A stretch of 64,000 bases of DNA from Salicibibacter cibarius (GTDB taxonomy: Bacteria; Bacillota; Bacilli; Bacillales; Marinococcaceae), in contig NZ_CP054705.1 in assembly GCF_016495725.1 (NCBI RefSeq), forward strand, positions 2,294,001 to 2,358,000. Direction: 5' to 3'. The notes beneath the pieces are model-generated. The model was not told the DNA's origin, did no database searches, and saw only the letters and a list, made by a program, of their open reading frames with translations. This document shows, in pieces, positions 8,614 through 17,963 of the stretch (position 1 is the stretch's first letter; each line of letters begins with the position of its first letter). Both the position numbers and the translations under genes were made by a program.

Positions 8614-10072
8614 TTTTCTCCTCCCGTTTTACCGCCCACGCTTTCACGGTAGATCTTTTCGGTTTTCCGCTAGTTGTCAGTGGAATTGGGTCCATATGCA
8701 GCCAATGTTTTGGACATTTGTACGATGCCAGAGACATTTTGCACGTTTCGATTAACAGTGTAATCAAGTGATCGGTCAGCGGCCGATGATTCTTTATCTC
8801 AAGAACAGCAGTGACCTGTTCGCCCCACTCGTGATGATGAATGCCTGTGACAACAACATCCTGAACATCAACATGGGAACGAAGCACCTCTTCCACTTCT
8901 TCAGAATAAACATTGAGCCCACCGGTTACAATTTTATTTTGCTTTCGACCTGCCAAATGAAGGATACCCTCACGATCTTTCCAAACATAATCCCCGGTTG
9001 GAATCCAAGAGGCTGGAGAGACTGTCTCACCTCCATCGTAGCCGGAGAATACCATGGGGCTGGATACAAACAATTCCCCAACGTCTCCTTCTTCTTTTTT
9101 TATATCAATGGATACGGAAGAAAAGGGACGGCCGATAGCGGAAGGATTCGCCTCCTCCGCGTGATGGAGAATCGCGATAAAACTATGTTCGGAAGAACCG
9201 TAGAAATCAATCCAATTTGCATTTGGCGCTATTTTCCGCCATGATTTCGTTACAATGGAAGACATCTTGGCCCCGGACGTAATCAGTGTGTGCAAGCACT
9301 GGAACGTTCGGGATTCGTTCTTTGCCATACGAAAATACATTGTAGGAACCCCATACATAACGGTAATTTCATGTTTTTGTATCTCATCTGCCAAACGCTC
9401 CGGCTTGGGCGATGCTGATAAATAACAAGTAGCCCCAACATCTAACGTATGCAATGCGGCATATAAAAAAAGGGAGTGAACGAGAGAACCGGATACCAAT
9501 ACTCGATCCCCCTTTTTAATCGGTAATTCTTTTTTTCCTTCCGCAAAGCTTTCCACCCAAGAGTGATGAGAGCGAATATACCCTTTTGGTGTGCCGGTAG
9601 AACCTGAAGTGAAGCCGATATAAAAAGGTTCCTCCCCGGTAAGGTCGGGCAAAGGTATCTGTTCGGGACCTTCGTTCAACCATCGGTCATTATTGCTACA
9701 AATGATTCGTTCTCTATCGAACGAAAGGGAAGCTATTTTATGTTCTAAAGTTGAGTCAACAAACAGCAAATGCAAAGACGTATTCTTTAAGCATTTTTCC
9801 AACTCTTCCGTCGTCCATTTCGGATCCAATGTAACTGCCGTCCAGCCAGCCTTCGCCGCCCCTATAAACAATTCCAGAAAGCGAATGTTGTTCGGAATCA
9901 AAAAAGCGGCCCGGAAATTTTCGTAATTGGAATACGCGATCAACCTACGGGCAATCTTATCTGTTGTTTTATCAAAGGCTTTATACGTCCGCTTTTCATC
10001 TCTTGCTACGATTGCCACATCTGCCGGGTGATGCTTCGCATAATTTGATAAACCTTTAGCAACGTTCATCAT
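8606..10072 (-). CDS. yhfT: YhfT-like acyl-CoA synthetase
   Basis: AMP-forming acyl-CoA ligase of the ANL superfamily, 488 aa, which activates a carboxylic acid to its CoA thioester through an acyl-AMP. Motifs in order: P-loop FTSGSTGTPKGY, YGSSEH, TGDY, GRKQNKIVTGGLNVYSEEVE, and the C-terminal catalytic lysine in TTSGKPKR. Its ATG overlaps the bioY stop (ATGA), and its 3' end overlaps yhfS, so the three genes form one coupled operon. The B. subtilis yhfUTS operon has the same order. Substrate unknown; a pimeloyl or medium/long-chain fatty acid is plausible. Confidence 0.87.
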   Translation of the reverse strand: MMNVAKGLSNYAKHHPADVAIVARDEKRTYKAFDKTTDKIARRLIAYSNYENFRAAFLIPNNIRFLELFIGAAKAGWTAVTLDPKWTTEELEKCLKNTSLHLLFVDSTLEHKIASLSFDRERIICSNNDRWLNEGPEQIPLPDLTGEEPFYIGFTSGSTGTPKGYIRSHHSWVESFAEGKKELPIKKGDRVLVSGSLVHSLFLYAALHTLDVGATCYLSASPKPERLADEIQKHEITVMYGVPTMYFRMAKNESRTFQCLHTLITSGAKMSSIVTKSWRKIAPNANWIDFYGSSEHSFIAILHHAEEANPSAIGRPFSSVSIDIKKEEGDVGELFVSSPMVFSGYDGGETVSPASWIPTGDYVWKDREGILHLAGRKQNKIVTGGLNVYSEEVEEVLRSHVDVQDVVVTGIHHHEWGEQVTAVLEIKNHRPLTDHLITLLIETCKMSLASYKCPKHWLHMDPIPLTTSGKPKRSTVKAWAVKREEKNE

Positions 10073-10626
10073 CTCACCCCCGCGCTATTTTGAAAAAGAA
10101 AAGGACTATGTTGCAGAATTTTTGCAGATAGAATGGCAGCTATAATCGCTTTAGCCAAATCGCCGGGTAAAAAAGTGAGAGAGGAAAGAGCCGCGGCAGT
10201 TAAGGGCAGACCTGCAATCCAGGAAAAATATAGGATGCCAGATAAATGGATCACGATAACCCCTCCTGCCAGATTAGCCATTACAGTGTTTATTACTGTC
10301 ACATTTTTTGCATGATTAATGATAAAACCAATGACGAACGCGGCAATCGGCCAAGCTAATATGTATCCTCCGCCGGGAGCGAGCAGTATGCCCAAACCTC
10401 CCCGTCCGCCTGACAATAAAGGTGCTCCTACAGCTATCAAAGCCACAACCAGAAGAGCACTTCCTCCTCCACGTTTTGCACCAAGAATAGAGCCTGCCAA
10501 CATTACGCCCAATGTTTGCGCAGTAATGGGCACAGGGCTGAAAGGTAAAATAAGTGGCGGAAAAAGACCTAAAATACCGATAATTGCTGCAAACATCGCC
10601 ATCATTGTTATATCTTTTGTATTCAT
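10069..10626 (-). CDS. bioY: BioY family biotin transporter S component
   Basis: Membrane protein of 185 aa with about six helices that binds biotin for uptake, alone or with an ECF energizing module. Family features include the N-terminal MAMFAAIIGILG, the ITAQTLGVMLAGSILG block and the GGRGGLGILLAPGGGYILAWP signature. GAGGTG lies 5 nt before the ATG at 10626, which excludes a start 20 codons earlier that would run back into the promoter. It heads bioY-yhfT-yhfS, and a BirA-type operator lies about 50 bp upstream, so biotin should repress it. Confidence 0.93.
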   Translation of the reverse strand: MNTKDITMMAMFAAIIGILGLFPPLILPFSPVPITAQTLGVMLAGSILGAKRGGGSALLVVALIAVGAPLLSGGRGGLGILLAPGGGYILAWPIAAFVIGFIINHAKNVTVINTVMANLAGGVIVIHLSGILYFSWIAGLPLTAAALSSLTFLPGDLAKAIIAAILSAKILQHSPFLFQNSAGVR

Positions 10627-10675
10627 GGCACACCTCATTTCTTTTCCAACATAAATTGTAAAAAATACAAACATT

Positions 10676-10708
10676 ATTGTCAACATATTTTTTATATTGG
10701 TTTACAAT
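10676..10708 (-). promoter_or_regulatory. BirA operator of the bioY operon
   Basis: ATTGTCAAC (10676-10684), exactly 15 bp, then GTTTACAAT (10700-10708): a 9-bp inverted repeat with one mismatch. It matches the Gram-positive BirA site pattern of TTGTTAAC and GTTAACAA separated by about 15 bp, and it sits just upstream of bioY. Confidence 0.85.
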
Positions 10709-10779
10709 TAAATTCAAGAATAAATGTTATTCCCCATGCAAACAGTAATATAAAACAATTGCTTTTGGAGGACTCATCC

Positions 10780-11682
10780 ATGCGAAATAAAACAATGTTG
10801 TTATTCCTGCTGCTATTAATGTTAACGGGGGCGCTCATCGGTTGTAATCCCTTCACGGGAGATCCCGGAGCCATAAATGATGATGCGCGTCCTTTTCAAA
10901 ATATGAATGAACGACAACCTGAGGAAGAACTTTTAGATGAGGATCAAGTGACCACCGTTCAATACGAAACAACACCCGCGATGGACGGGGGCTCGGAGAG
11001 AGACGTTCGTGATCCCAATCCGGTCAGTAATGTGGAGTTGCAAAATGCTTTTCCGGACATTGTCACATTACAAGGCCCCGCTGAAGAAAAACAAGTAGCG
11101 TTAACCTTTGATGACGGTCCTGATGAATTGATCACTCCGGCCGTTTTAGATAAGTTGGATGAATACGATGTTGAAGCAACCTTTTTTCTTATTGGGGAAC
11201 GCGCGGAAGCTCATCCGGACATTGTTGAGTGCATCATAGACGAAGGGCATGTTATCGCCAACCATAGCTGGAATCATCCCGAGTTTACAGAGATCAGCAA
11301 TGAAGAAGTCGAAGAGCAAATAGACCGTACCGAAACAGTTCTTAATGATATCACCGGGCAAGAAGTTCGTATGTTCCGCCCTCCTTACGGCGCACAAAAC
11401 GAGGATAATGTTCGTACCATAGGGGATTTAAATTATTCCAATATCATTTGGACACAAGATTCTTTGGATTGGAAGGACTTAGAAGTTGAAGAGGTGGCTG
11501 ACAATATACTAAGCGATATTGATTATGGTGCCATTGTTTTACAACATAGCGCCGGTATGGAGGGCGACGAAGGATTAATCAGAACGGTAGACGCTCTCGA
11601 CAAAGTGATTCCGGAACTGCAGGACGATAATGTAGATTTTGTTACCGTGGATGAATTGCTGGGGGAAAGTGCATATCGGTAA
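10780..11682 (+). CDS. Polysaccharide deacetylase lipoprotein (CE4)
   Basis: Membrane-anchored carbohydrate esterase family 4 enzyme, 300 aa, that probably removes acetyl groups from cell-wall glycans. A signal peptide ends in lipobox LIGC (C22), followed by a roughly 80-residue acidic linker. The NodB domain then shows TFDDGP (motif 1), HSWNHPEF (motif 2, metal histidines), RPPYG (motif 3), DSLDW (motif 4) and IVLQH (motif 5). GGAGG lies 8 nt before the ATG at 10780. A TTG 7 codons upstream would spoil the signal peptide. It is monocistronic. The precise glycan (GlcNAc or MurNAc of peptidoglycan) cannot be told. Confidence 0.9.
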   Translation: MRNKTMLLFLLLLMLTGALIGCNPFTGDPGAINDDARPFQNMNERQPEEELLDEDQVTTVQYETTPAMDGGSERDVRDPNPVSNVELQNAFPDIVTLQGPAEEKQVALTFDDGPDELITPAVLDKLDEYDVEATFFLIGERAEAHPDIVECIIDEGHVIANHSWNHPEFTEISNEEVEEQIDRTETVLNDITGQEVRMFRPPYGAQNEDNVRTIGDLNYSNIIWTQDSLDWKDLEVEEVADNILSDIDYGAIVLQHSAGMEGDEGLIRTVDALDKVIPELQDDNVDFVTVDELLGESAYR

Positions 11683-11692
11683 TTGTAAAACC

Positions 11693-11725
11693 AAAGGGGC
11701 GGTCGATAAAAGGCCTCCCTTTTTT
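11693..11725 (+). terminator. Terminator after the deacetylase gene
   Basis: AAAGGGG(C)GGTC pairs with GGCCTCCCTTT with one bulged C and ends in six T, 10 nt past the stop codon. Confidence 0.75.
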
Positions 11726-11885
11726 GTTTTCAAGACGTTTGAATAAGGACAAAAATGCGGATTATCTAAGTTTTTTGTCTTGAAAAACGTTGAAGGAAGA
11801 CAAAAATGGCAATTTGGTGGGCGTTTTGTCTTAAAAAGAGCGAATGCAGGATATAATGCTTGACGATAGTAAAATCTTGTCTTAT
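11722..11885. repeat. Tandem 51-bp dyad array A
   Basis: Units start at 11722, 11773, 11824 and 11875, exactly 51 bp apart, each beginning with TTTTGT or a variant. Unit 2 carries a perfect inverted repeat, TTTTGTCTT (11773-11781) and AAGACAAAA (11797-11805). Units 1 and 3 are diverged copies, and unit 4 keeps little more than TCTTGTCTT. The array fills the spacer between the convergent deacetylase and catalase genes. No reading frame is supported. Confidence 0.8.
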
Positions 11886-11923
11886 CTTTTTTAGTTTTTT
11901 AATATAATTTTTATATAAATAAA

Positions 11924-11942
11924 TACGGTACGTGAAATTTTA
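11924..11942. repeat. Dispersed 19-bp repeat, copy 1
   Basis: TACGGTACGTGAAATTTTA occurs here beside array A and again at 36440-36458 beside array C, with unrelated flanks on both sides. Confidence 0.6.
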
Positions 11943-11960
11943 TGATCTTTTTCCGTGAAA

Positions 11961-11983
11961 AGCCGCCCCGAAGGACGGCGGCT
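11961..11983 (-). terminator. Catalase terminator
   Basis: AGCCGCC (11961-11967) pairs with GGCGGCT (11977-11983). On the minus strand it is followed by TTTTC, 7 nt past the catalase stop. Confidence 0.8.
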
Positions 11984-11989
11984 CAATGC

Positions 11990-13612
11990 TTAATACGGAT
12001 CGGACACATCACCCATGCGTTCGGCGTCCAGTACTGCTTCTTCTTGTTTTTCATTCTCCGATGTTTGTACTTTTTCAATGCCTTCTTTTAGGCGCCGACC
12101 ATATTCCGGATCCGCTTCTGACATATGGTGGATCATTTGCCTTTGGATAGCTTCATCCGCGTCGGAGAGCGCATTTGAGAGGTTTGAAATTAAATCGGCC
12201 TTTTCCCGTTCATTAAATCGCCGCCATGTTTCGCCGGCTTGTCCGAAATGATTTTTCCGATCAATTGCCTCTTTTTTCACTTCTCCGCTCACATGCGGTT
12301 CGTGCGGTTTTCTTTTTTGTTCTGCTTCTTTTAATCCCCCTGTCAACGAAGGTTCATAATTAACATGAGGATCACTTCCAGGAGGGTTATCGACGTGATA
12401 CGTCATTTGACCATCCCGTTGATTCGTACCGAGACGCTTTTTCGGCGCATTGATCGGCAGTTGCAAATAGTTGGGGCCAACCCGGTAACGCTGGGTGTCC
12501 GAATAAGAAAACGTACGGCCTTGGAGCATCTTGTCGTCGGAAAAATCAAGCCCGTCAACAAGGACACCCGTCCCGAAAGACGACTGCTCTACCTCGGCAA
12601 AATAATTTTCCGGATTTTTATTTAACGTCATTTTCCCTACTTTATGCCAGGGGAATTGATCTTTGTACCAAAGTTTCGTGTCATCGAGAGGATCAAAATC
12701 AAGCTCTGTATGTTCCCCATCCTCCATAATTTGGACGTACAGTTCCCATTCCGGATAATCGCCATTTTCAATCGCTTCATATAAATCTTGTGTCGCGTGA
12801 TTAAAGTTTAACCCTTGAATATGGTCCGCTTCTTCTTGCGTCAAGTTTTTGATGCCTTGCACCGGCTCCCAATGGTATTTGACCAACACCGCTTTCCCTT
12901 CATCATTGACCCATTTATACGTGTTTACACCGGAACCTTGCATATACCGGTAATTGGCCGGAATACCCCATGGCGAAAACAAAAACGTGATCATATGGGT
13001 GGCCTCGGGAGAGCTTGCCATGAAATCAAAGATTCTTCTTGGATCCTGGCGATTGGTGACCGGATCCGGTTTCAACGCGTGAATGACATCCGGAAACTTG
13101 ATCGCGTCACGAATGAAAAAAATTTTTAAATTGTTGCCGACCAAATCCCAATTTCCGTCTTCCGTGTAAAATTTAACGGCAAACCCTCGCGGATCCCGCT
13201 GTGTTTCCGGGGAATGGTTGCCATGTATAACGGTAGAGAAGCGAACAAAAACCGGTGTTTCAACCTCTGTATTCGTAAACACCTTCGCTCTCGTAAATTT
13301 GGAAATCGGGTCATCGCCCACTTTTCCATAGGATTGAAAATAACCATGGGCGCCGGCACCGCGAGCATGAACGACCCGTTCAGGGATCCGCTCGCGGTCA
13401 AAATGGCTCATTTTTTCAAGAAACTCATAGTTTTCAAGTGTTGTAGGACCACGATTGCCGACCGTTGTCATATTTTGATTATCCGTGATCGGATGGCCCT
13501 GTCGGTCCGTGAGCGTATCTTCTTTCTCATTTTCCGCTTTACGGTTGTCCAACGCATCCCCCTCCCCGGATACATTTACTCCATAGGAAGGTTTTTTATA
13601 TTCGTCTTGCAC
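11990..13612 (-). CDS. Monofunctional haem catalase
   Basis: Cytoplasmic hydrogen peroxide dismutation, 540 aa. Active-site signatures: [20 protein letters not shown] with the distal histidine, the distal asparagine in [14 protein letters not shown], and the proximal tyrosine ligand in [14 protein letters not shown]. Compared with the 483-aa KatA type it has N- and C-terminal charged extensions, the latter about 70 residues ([15 protein letters not shown] onward), nearer KatX in size. AAAGGAGAG lies 9 nt before a GTG at 13612. The TTG at 13633 would place that site inside the coding region, so 13612 is preferred. A weak SigB-like pair (GTTTCG, GGGGAA) lies about 30 nt upstream. Confidence 0.92.
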   Translation of the reverse strand: MQDEYKKPSYGVNVSGEGDALDNRKAENEKEDTLTDRQGHPITDNQNMTTVGNRGPTTLENYEFLEKMSHFDRERIPERVVHARGAGAHGYFQSYGKVGDDPISKFTRAKVFTNTEVETPVFVRFSTVIHGNHSPETQRDPRGFAVKFYTEDGNWDLVGNNLKIFFIRDAIKFPDVIHALKPDPVTNRQDPRRIFDFMASSPEATHMITFLFSPWGIPANYRYMQGSGVNTYKWVNDEGKAVLVKYHWEPVQGIKNLTQEEADHIQGLNFNHATQDLYEAIENGDYPEWELYVQIMEDGEHTELDFDPLDDTKLWYKDQFPWHKVGKMTLNKNPENYFAEVEQSSFGTGVLVDGLDFSDDKMLQGRTFSYSDTQRYRVGPNYLQLPINAPKKRLGTNQRDGQMTYHVDNPPGSDPHVNYEPSLTGGLKEAEQKRKPHEPHVSGEVKKEAIDRKNHFGQAGETWRRFNEREKADLISNLSNALSDADEAIQRQMIHHMSEADPEYGRRLKEGIEKVQTSENEKQEEAVLDAERMGDVSDPY

Positions 13613-13688
13613 GATCGCCTTCTCTCCTTTCAAAATGCCATAATTCCCCCGTAGTGTCTCCCGAAACGTTGATCCGTATGCATGAAAA

Positions 13689-13719
13689 AGGCATAAGCCG
13701 AGCGCCTCGTCTTATGCCT
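13689..13719 (-). terminator. fetB terminator
   Basis: AGGCATAAG (13689-13697) pairs with CTTATGCCT (13711-13719), followed on the minus strand by TTTTTC just past the fetB stop. The plus strand also ends in a T run. Confidence 0.85.
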
Positions 13720-13721
13720 GC

Positions 13722-14489
13722 TTATTTTTTCATTTCAACCAACTGCATATGTTTGTTAAAAAAGAAACGATAAAAAACGATGGTCGTAATCATCGCAGCC
13801 AATGACACGGATGTAAAAATGCTCAGGGAAATGACAATCTGATAACGAATCGCTTCAATGGGCGGTACACCGCCTAAAATAAGCCCAGTCATCATCCCGG
13901 GCAATTGTACGAGTCCGACGGTTTTTAACCCATCGACATTCGGGATCATTGCGGCCTTAACGATTTTTCGGATGAGAATTGTAGAGGCTTGTTTCGGACT
14001 AGCCCCCAACGCCAAAGCAGCGACAAGCTTCCCTTTTGACTGTTGAAACTCGCTTTGCATGCGTTCGAGCGCCAGACCTATGGCCACCATGCTATTGCCG
14101 ATCACCATCCCGCTCATTGGGATGACCTGATCAGGCTCAAAAGAAATCATATCAAAGCCGAGCCACATGGCAAGGATAAGCAGGGCCACACCGACAATGA
14201 TCGTGAAAATAATTAAGCGAACAAAAGGCAGTCCCGCCCCTTTTTTACTCGCGTGAAAGGAAGCCACGGCAATCATAATCGAGAGCATGATCGTAATCCC
14301 GATCGCCGGCGGCAACGAAAATAAATACGTTAACACATAGCCGATGATAAATAATTGCACGATGCCGCGAAAAGATGACCAAATGATGGATTTGCTTAAG
14401 CCAAGGGCATAAAAATAAGACAAAGACACCGGAATGAGAACGAAAAAGATGAGAAAAAACATGGATACATTCGAAATTTCAGGGGCCAT
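13722..14489 (-). CDS. fetB: FetB iron export permease
   Basis: Integral membrane permease, 255 aa, UPF0014/YbbM family, partner of FetA in exporting iron and so lowering oxidative stress. About six to seven helices are visible, with the family blocks MSGMVIGNSMVAIGLALER and ALGASPKQAS and the helix GLVQLPGMMTGLILGG. It starts 3 nt after the fetA stop, so the two are one operon. It lies next to the catalase gene on the same strand, but a terminator separates them. Oxidative defence is a reasonable shared theme, but no PerR or Fur box was found. Confidence 0.9.
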   Translation of the reverse strand: MAPEISNVSMFFLIFFVLIPVSLSYFYALGLSKSIIWSSFRGIVQLFIIGYVLTYLFSLPPAIGITIMLSIMIAVASFHASKKGAGLPFVRLIIFTIIVGVALLILAMWLGFDMISFEPDQVIPMSGMVIGNSMVAIGLALERMQSEFQQSKGKLVAALALGASPKQASTILIRKIVKAAMIPNVDGLKTVGLVQLPGMMTGLILGGVPPIEAIRYQIVISLSIFTSVSLAAMITTIVFYRFFFNKHMQLVEMKK

Positions 14490-14492
14490 TGG

Positions 14493-15197
14493 TTACTCCT
14501 TCAGAAAATATTGAAGACGTTCGGTTTGTGGATTTGTGAATAGCTTCTCCGTTGGTCCCATTTCAACGATTTTTCCATTTTCCATAAAGATCGTTCGGTC
14601 TCCAAGTCGTCGTGCCTGCTTCACATCATGGGTTACCATCATAATCGCCTTAACATTTTTGGGCACAATCTCCAATAGAAAAGCTTCAATAAGATCCACG
14701 TTTTTTAGATCCACCGCACTTGTCACTTCATCGAGGAGCAAAACATCCGGGCGGTTGGCCAGCGTTCGAGCAAACGCGACGCGCTGTTGTTCACCGCCGG
14801 AGAGTGTTTCCACCTCACGATGCAGATAAGAAGCGGGAAGTTGCACATGCGCCAATAGTTCTTCTCCCATGTTTTCTTCCCATTCTTGAAACAGTTTCGG
14901 CCCAAAAGCCAGATTATCGGCAACGGTCCCTTCAAAAAGGGAGGAGGATTGCAATACCATCCCTATTGATTTCCTTAGTTTTGGGATTTCGTAATCTCTT
15001 ACATCCCTTCCCCTAAAGTGAATCGTTCCTTTATCCGGATCAACCAAACGATTCAGAAGCATAAGCAAGCTGCTTTTCCCGGCCCCGGATCCCCCGATTA
15101 AAGTAATGATTTCGCCTTTCTTCACTTGTAAGGAAATATTTTTTAGGATAGGAGTATGTACATCTTCCATTTGAATAATCGTTTCCGTTTCTTCCAT
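14493..15197 (-). CDS. fetA: FetA iron export ATPase
   Basis: ABC ATP-binding subunit, 234 aa. Walker A GGSGAGKSS near residue 37, Q-loop QSSSLF, signature LSGGEQQRVAFAR, Walker B VLLLDEVTSAVD and H-loop VTHD are all present. GAGGTG lies 6 nt before the ATG at 15197. A GTG three codons upstream overlaps that site and is less likely. First gene of fetAB; the divergent spacer upstream contains tandem array B. Confidence 0.9.
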   Translation of the reverse strand: MEETETIIQMEDVHTPILKNISLQVKKGEIITLIGGSGAGKSSLLMLLNRLVDPDKGTIHFRGRDVRDYEIPKLRKSIGMVLQSSSLFEGTVADNLAFGPKLFQEWEENMGEELLAHVQLPASYLHREVETLSGGEQQRVAFARTLANRPDVLLLDEVTSAVDLKNVDLIEAFLLEIVPKNVKAIMMVTHDVKQARRLGDRTIFMENGKIVEMGPTEKLFTNPQTERLQYFLKE

Positions 15198-15380
15198 GTG
15201 CCTCACCTCGAATCACAGCCTACTCATTATTCTAGCGTTTCTTATGCCGGAAGAAAACATTTATGAACGAAGTATTCGTGATCATTCGTTTTCATGGCGC
15301 CCAAAACAAACAAGACGCGTTGCGACACTCCAAGGAAAGATGAAGGAGGTGTTGATCATATCGTGTTTGTCGCATTTGCG

Positions 15381-15600
15381 GACTCATTTGACTTCCCGCG
15401 CTACATATTGAGTCCTCAAAACCCTATCCTGAGGACTCATATTAATCACGCGCAACACAATAAGTCCCCAAACCCCCGTCCTGAGGACTCATTTGGGTCC
15501 CATGCAGCACTTTGAGTCCGCCAAACCCAATTCTGAAGACTCATATGGGGCTCGGACAGCATAAAGAGTCCTCAAAACCCTACCCGAGGGCTAATCTAGT
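15381..15600. repeat. Tandem 52-bp dyad array B
   Basis: GACTCAT or a variant recurs at 15381, 15434, 15486, 15538 and 15589 (spacing 53, 52, 52, 51). Between copies lies GAGTCCTCA-like sequence, so unit boundaries form hairpins. The best is TGAGTCCTCA (15409-15418) with TGAGGACTCA (15430-15439), a perfect 10-bp stem with an 11-nt loop. The array lies in the 656-bp spacer between divergent fetA and the acyl-CoA ligase. The rest of the spacer (15601-15840) shows no supported gene; a 63-codon minus-strand frame there lacks a ribosome site. Confidence 0.82.
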
Positions 15601-15853
15601 ATTGAGCATTAGTGTTCTCATTTCATGCCAGAGCTTTTTATGCTTTGGAGTCGATGTTTCATGAATGATACTGTTGAACGCCGCTATGCCTATAATATTT
15701 TGTTGGAATTTAGCGAGGAAATTTACTTTCGACTTACTCTTATCCTTTGCGGAAAAGATGTGGCAGCGCAATTAGCTAACTAATCAAAACTATTGCTCAT
15801 CTTACTTTTCTAAATTAAACTAATGATAGATTTTTATCTAAAGGAGGGCTTAC

Positions 15854-17449
15854 ATGAACACAGATACAAATCAAGAATTGGACAAAACATTGGCTCGGGC
15901 TAGACGCCAAACGCTCGGGGATTTGTTGGCCGGAACTCGAGAACGAATGCCGGACAAACTCGCAATCATTTATGGAGCACAAGAACTAAATTACGGTGAA
16001 TTGGATGATGCCGTGAACCAGACGGCTCGAGCATTCATTACTGACGGCATGCGCAAAGGTGATATGATTAGCGTCATGTCCAAAAACAGCCTTGATTTTG
16101 TTATCGTAACATTTGCCCTGGCCCGTATCGGAGCGGTGATGATCCCCATCAATTATATGCTCTCCACCGATGATGTGCAGTATATTTTGGAACACGCCGA
16201 AGTGAATGGAATGATTGCTTCTGCCGAATATACCCATGTCTTGGATCCATCTGCCGAAAGACTGGAGATCAACCATCGTTATTTAATGGATACAGATGAA
16301 ATGGAGGGCTTAAACGACGGATGGGTACCGTTAGCACACGCGCGTGACGGCAAGCCGAAAGATTTTGTTGAGGCTGAGATCGATGATGATGACCTTGCCC
16401 ATGTGCTTTATACAAGCGGAACCGAGTCTAAACCAAAAGGGGTCATGCTTTCCCATAAAAGCATTATTAGTGAATATGTGAGTTGTATTGTTGATGGAAA
16501 TATCGAACCAACGGACGTAGCGATTCAAGCGATGCCGCTCTACCACTGTGCCCAGCTCCACGTCTTCCTCGGCCCAAGCATATATGTAGGGGCGACCTGC
16601 ATCATTCTGGAAGCAGCAAAACCGGACCTCATCTTAGAAACGATTGAAAACAAAAAAGCGAATCAACTGTTTTGCCCGCCAACGGTATGGATCGGATTGC
16701 TCAGATCGCCTGATTTTGATCACCGCGATTTGTCCTCTTTGGAAAAATGCTATTATGGCGCGGCAATTATGCCCCGTGAAGTTTTAAAAGAACTTTCCGA
16801 ACGTTTACCGAACGCCCGCTTTTGGAACTTTTATGGCCAAACGGAAGTTGCGCCTCTCGCCACCGCTTTGCAACCCGAAGATCAATTGCGAAAACTTGGC
16901 TCTGCAGGTGTGCCCGCGTTAAACGTACAGACGAAAATCGTCGATGATAAGGATAAAGAGGTCCCCCACGGAGAAATCGGCGAAATTGTTCATCGTACGC
17001 CTCATGCCATGAAAGGCTACCTGCACGATCCCGGGAAAACAGCTGAAGCTTTTCGTAATGGCTGGTTCCACAGCGGTGATTTGGGCGTTATGGACGGGGA
17101 AGGTTACGTCACGATCGTTGACCGCAAAAAAGATATGATCAATACAGGTGGTGTGAACGTATCCAGCCGTGAAATTGAAGAAGCGATCTATCAAATGGAA
17201 CACGTATCGGAAGTTGCTGTTGTAAGTGTTCCGGATCCCTATTGGATCGAAGCAGTGATGGCCATTGTCGTTCCAAAACCGGATGTTCCATTGGAAAAAG
17301 AGGAAGTAATCGAATTTTGCCGAGGCACGTTAGCCAAATACAAAGTTCCTAAATTTGTGGAGGTAACCGATGAATTGCCGAAAAACCCTAGCGGCAAAAT
17401 TCTCAAGCGCGACCTTCGCGATCAGTATCAGGAAGTGAAGGATTCATAA
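15854..17449 (+). CDS. Long-chain acyl-CoA synthetase-like AMP ligase
   Basis: ANL superfamily ligase, 531 aa, forming an acyl-CoA from a free acid, ATP and CoA. P-loop LYTSGTESKPKGVMLSH near residue 185, FYGQTE near 324, the HSGDLG and VDRKKDMINTGGVNVSSREIEE hinge near 405-435, and the catalytic lysine in NPSGKILKR near 518. AAGGAGGG lies 6 nt before the ATG. It is distinct from the yhfT paralogue and monocistronic. The substrate (fatty or aryl acid) cannot be inferred from sequence alone. The MFS transporter gene downstream lies 514 bp away with its own promoter. Confidence 0.9.
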   Translation: MNTDTNQELDKTLARARRQTLGDLLAGTRERMPDKLAIIYGAQELNYGELDDAVNQTARAFITDGMRKGDMISVMSKNSLDFVIVTFALARIGAVMIPINYMLSTDDVQYILEHAEVNGMIASAEYTHVLDPSAERLEINHRYLMDTDEMEGLNDGWVPLAHARDGKPKDFVEAEIDDDDLAHVLYTSGTESKPKGVMLSHKSIISEYVSCIVDGNIEPTDVAIQAMPLYHCAQLHVFLGPSIYVGATCIILEAAKPDLILETIENKKANQLFCPPTVWIGLLRSPDFDHRDLSSLEKCYYGAAIMPREVLKELSERLPNARFWNFYGQTEVAPLATALQPEDQLRKLGSAGVPALNVQTKIVDDKDKEVPHGEIGEIVHRTPHAMKGYLHDPGKTAEAFRNGWFHSGDLGVMDGEGYVTIVDRKKDMINTGGVNVSSREIEEAIYQMEHVSEVAVVSVPDPYWIEAVMAIVVPKPDVPLEKEEVIEFCRGTLAKYKVPKFVEVTDELPKNPSGKILKRDLRDQYQEVKDS

Positions 17450-17855
17450 AGTGTTTTAACTGCTTTGAAGATCCCTCATGCTCACTTTTTCCTTCCCATT
17501 ACTGGGAGAACGTGATTATTAAAGCTTTCTCCTTATCCATATCCATACACCACTGATTGGAAGATCTTCTTCTTTTCGGTGGTGCAATTGGATCTTTCCA
17601 TTCACCTCGAATACGCGTTCATACCTGTCTCAGATGCATTGAATCCTTCATTGTTTCTTCGATTCATAATTTTCCTGATTTCTCAAAGTTCACCTCTCCT
17701 TCGGAACTTTCTCGTTTATCATCAAACAAAGACCAATTCGAGTATTTTTTACAGCCACTCATAAAGTTAGATTAACATGTCTGATATTATTGTTCCGGTA
17801 CACATTTCCATATACTTCTTGACTCCTTCCCAAAGTGGAAACAAATTTTCGAGGT
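17450..17855. other. Spacer with no gene seen
   Basis: AT-rich stretch after the ligase gene. Short frames exist, but none has a ribosome site or recognisable product, and there is no clear terminator hairpin for the ligase. Confidence 0.5.
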
Positions 17856-17870
17856 ATAACCTTAGGTTAT
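17856..17870 (+). promoter_or_regulatory. LysR-type box upstream of the MFS gene
   Basis: ATAACCTTAGGTTAT is an inverted repeat of the form ATAA-N7-TTAT (T-N11-A), the classic LysR-regulator recognition site. A TATAAT at 17916-17921 with no good -35 element suggests a start near 17928. That would put the box centre at about -65, the standard position for LysR-type activation. The LysR gene at 19120-19956 is the likely regulator. Confidence 0.65.
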
Positions 17871-17963
17871 GCCAAGATCACCTTTCGGTATTTCCGGGGA
17901 TCAGATGACCTCCATTATAATTTGTATGGAATAGGCATTCATTCTGTGAAGGAGCTAGATAAG

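Noticed and set aside
10316-10717. 133-codon frame overlapping bioY
   Set aside because: Out-of-frame shadow that also spans the BirA operator and promoter.
13612-13690. PerR box upstream of catalase
   Set aside because: No TTATAAT-N-ATTATAA-like palindrome found.
15381-15600. CRISPR array
   Set aside because: Units differ from one another along their whole length, there are no constant repeats with variable spacers, and no cas genes are near.
15580-15771. 63-codon minus-strand frame near array B
   Set aside because: No ribosome site, no family resemblance, overlaps the last array unit.
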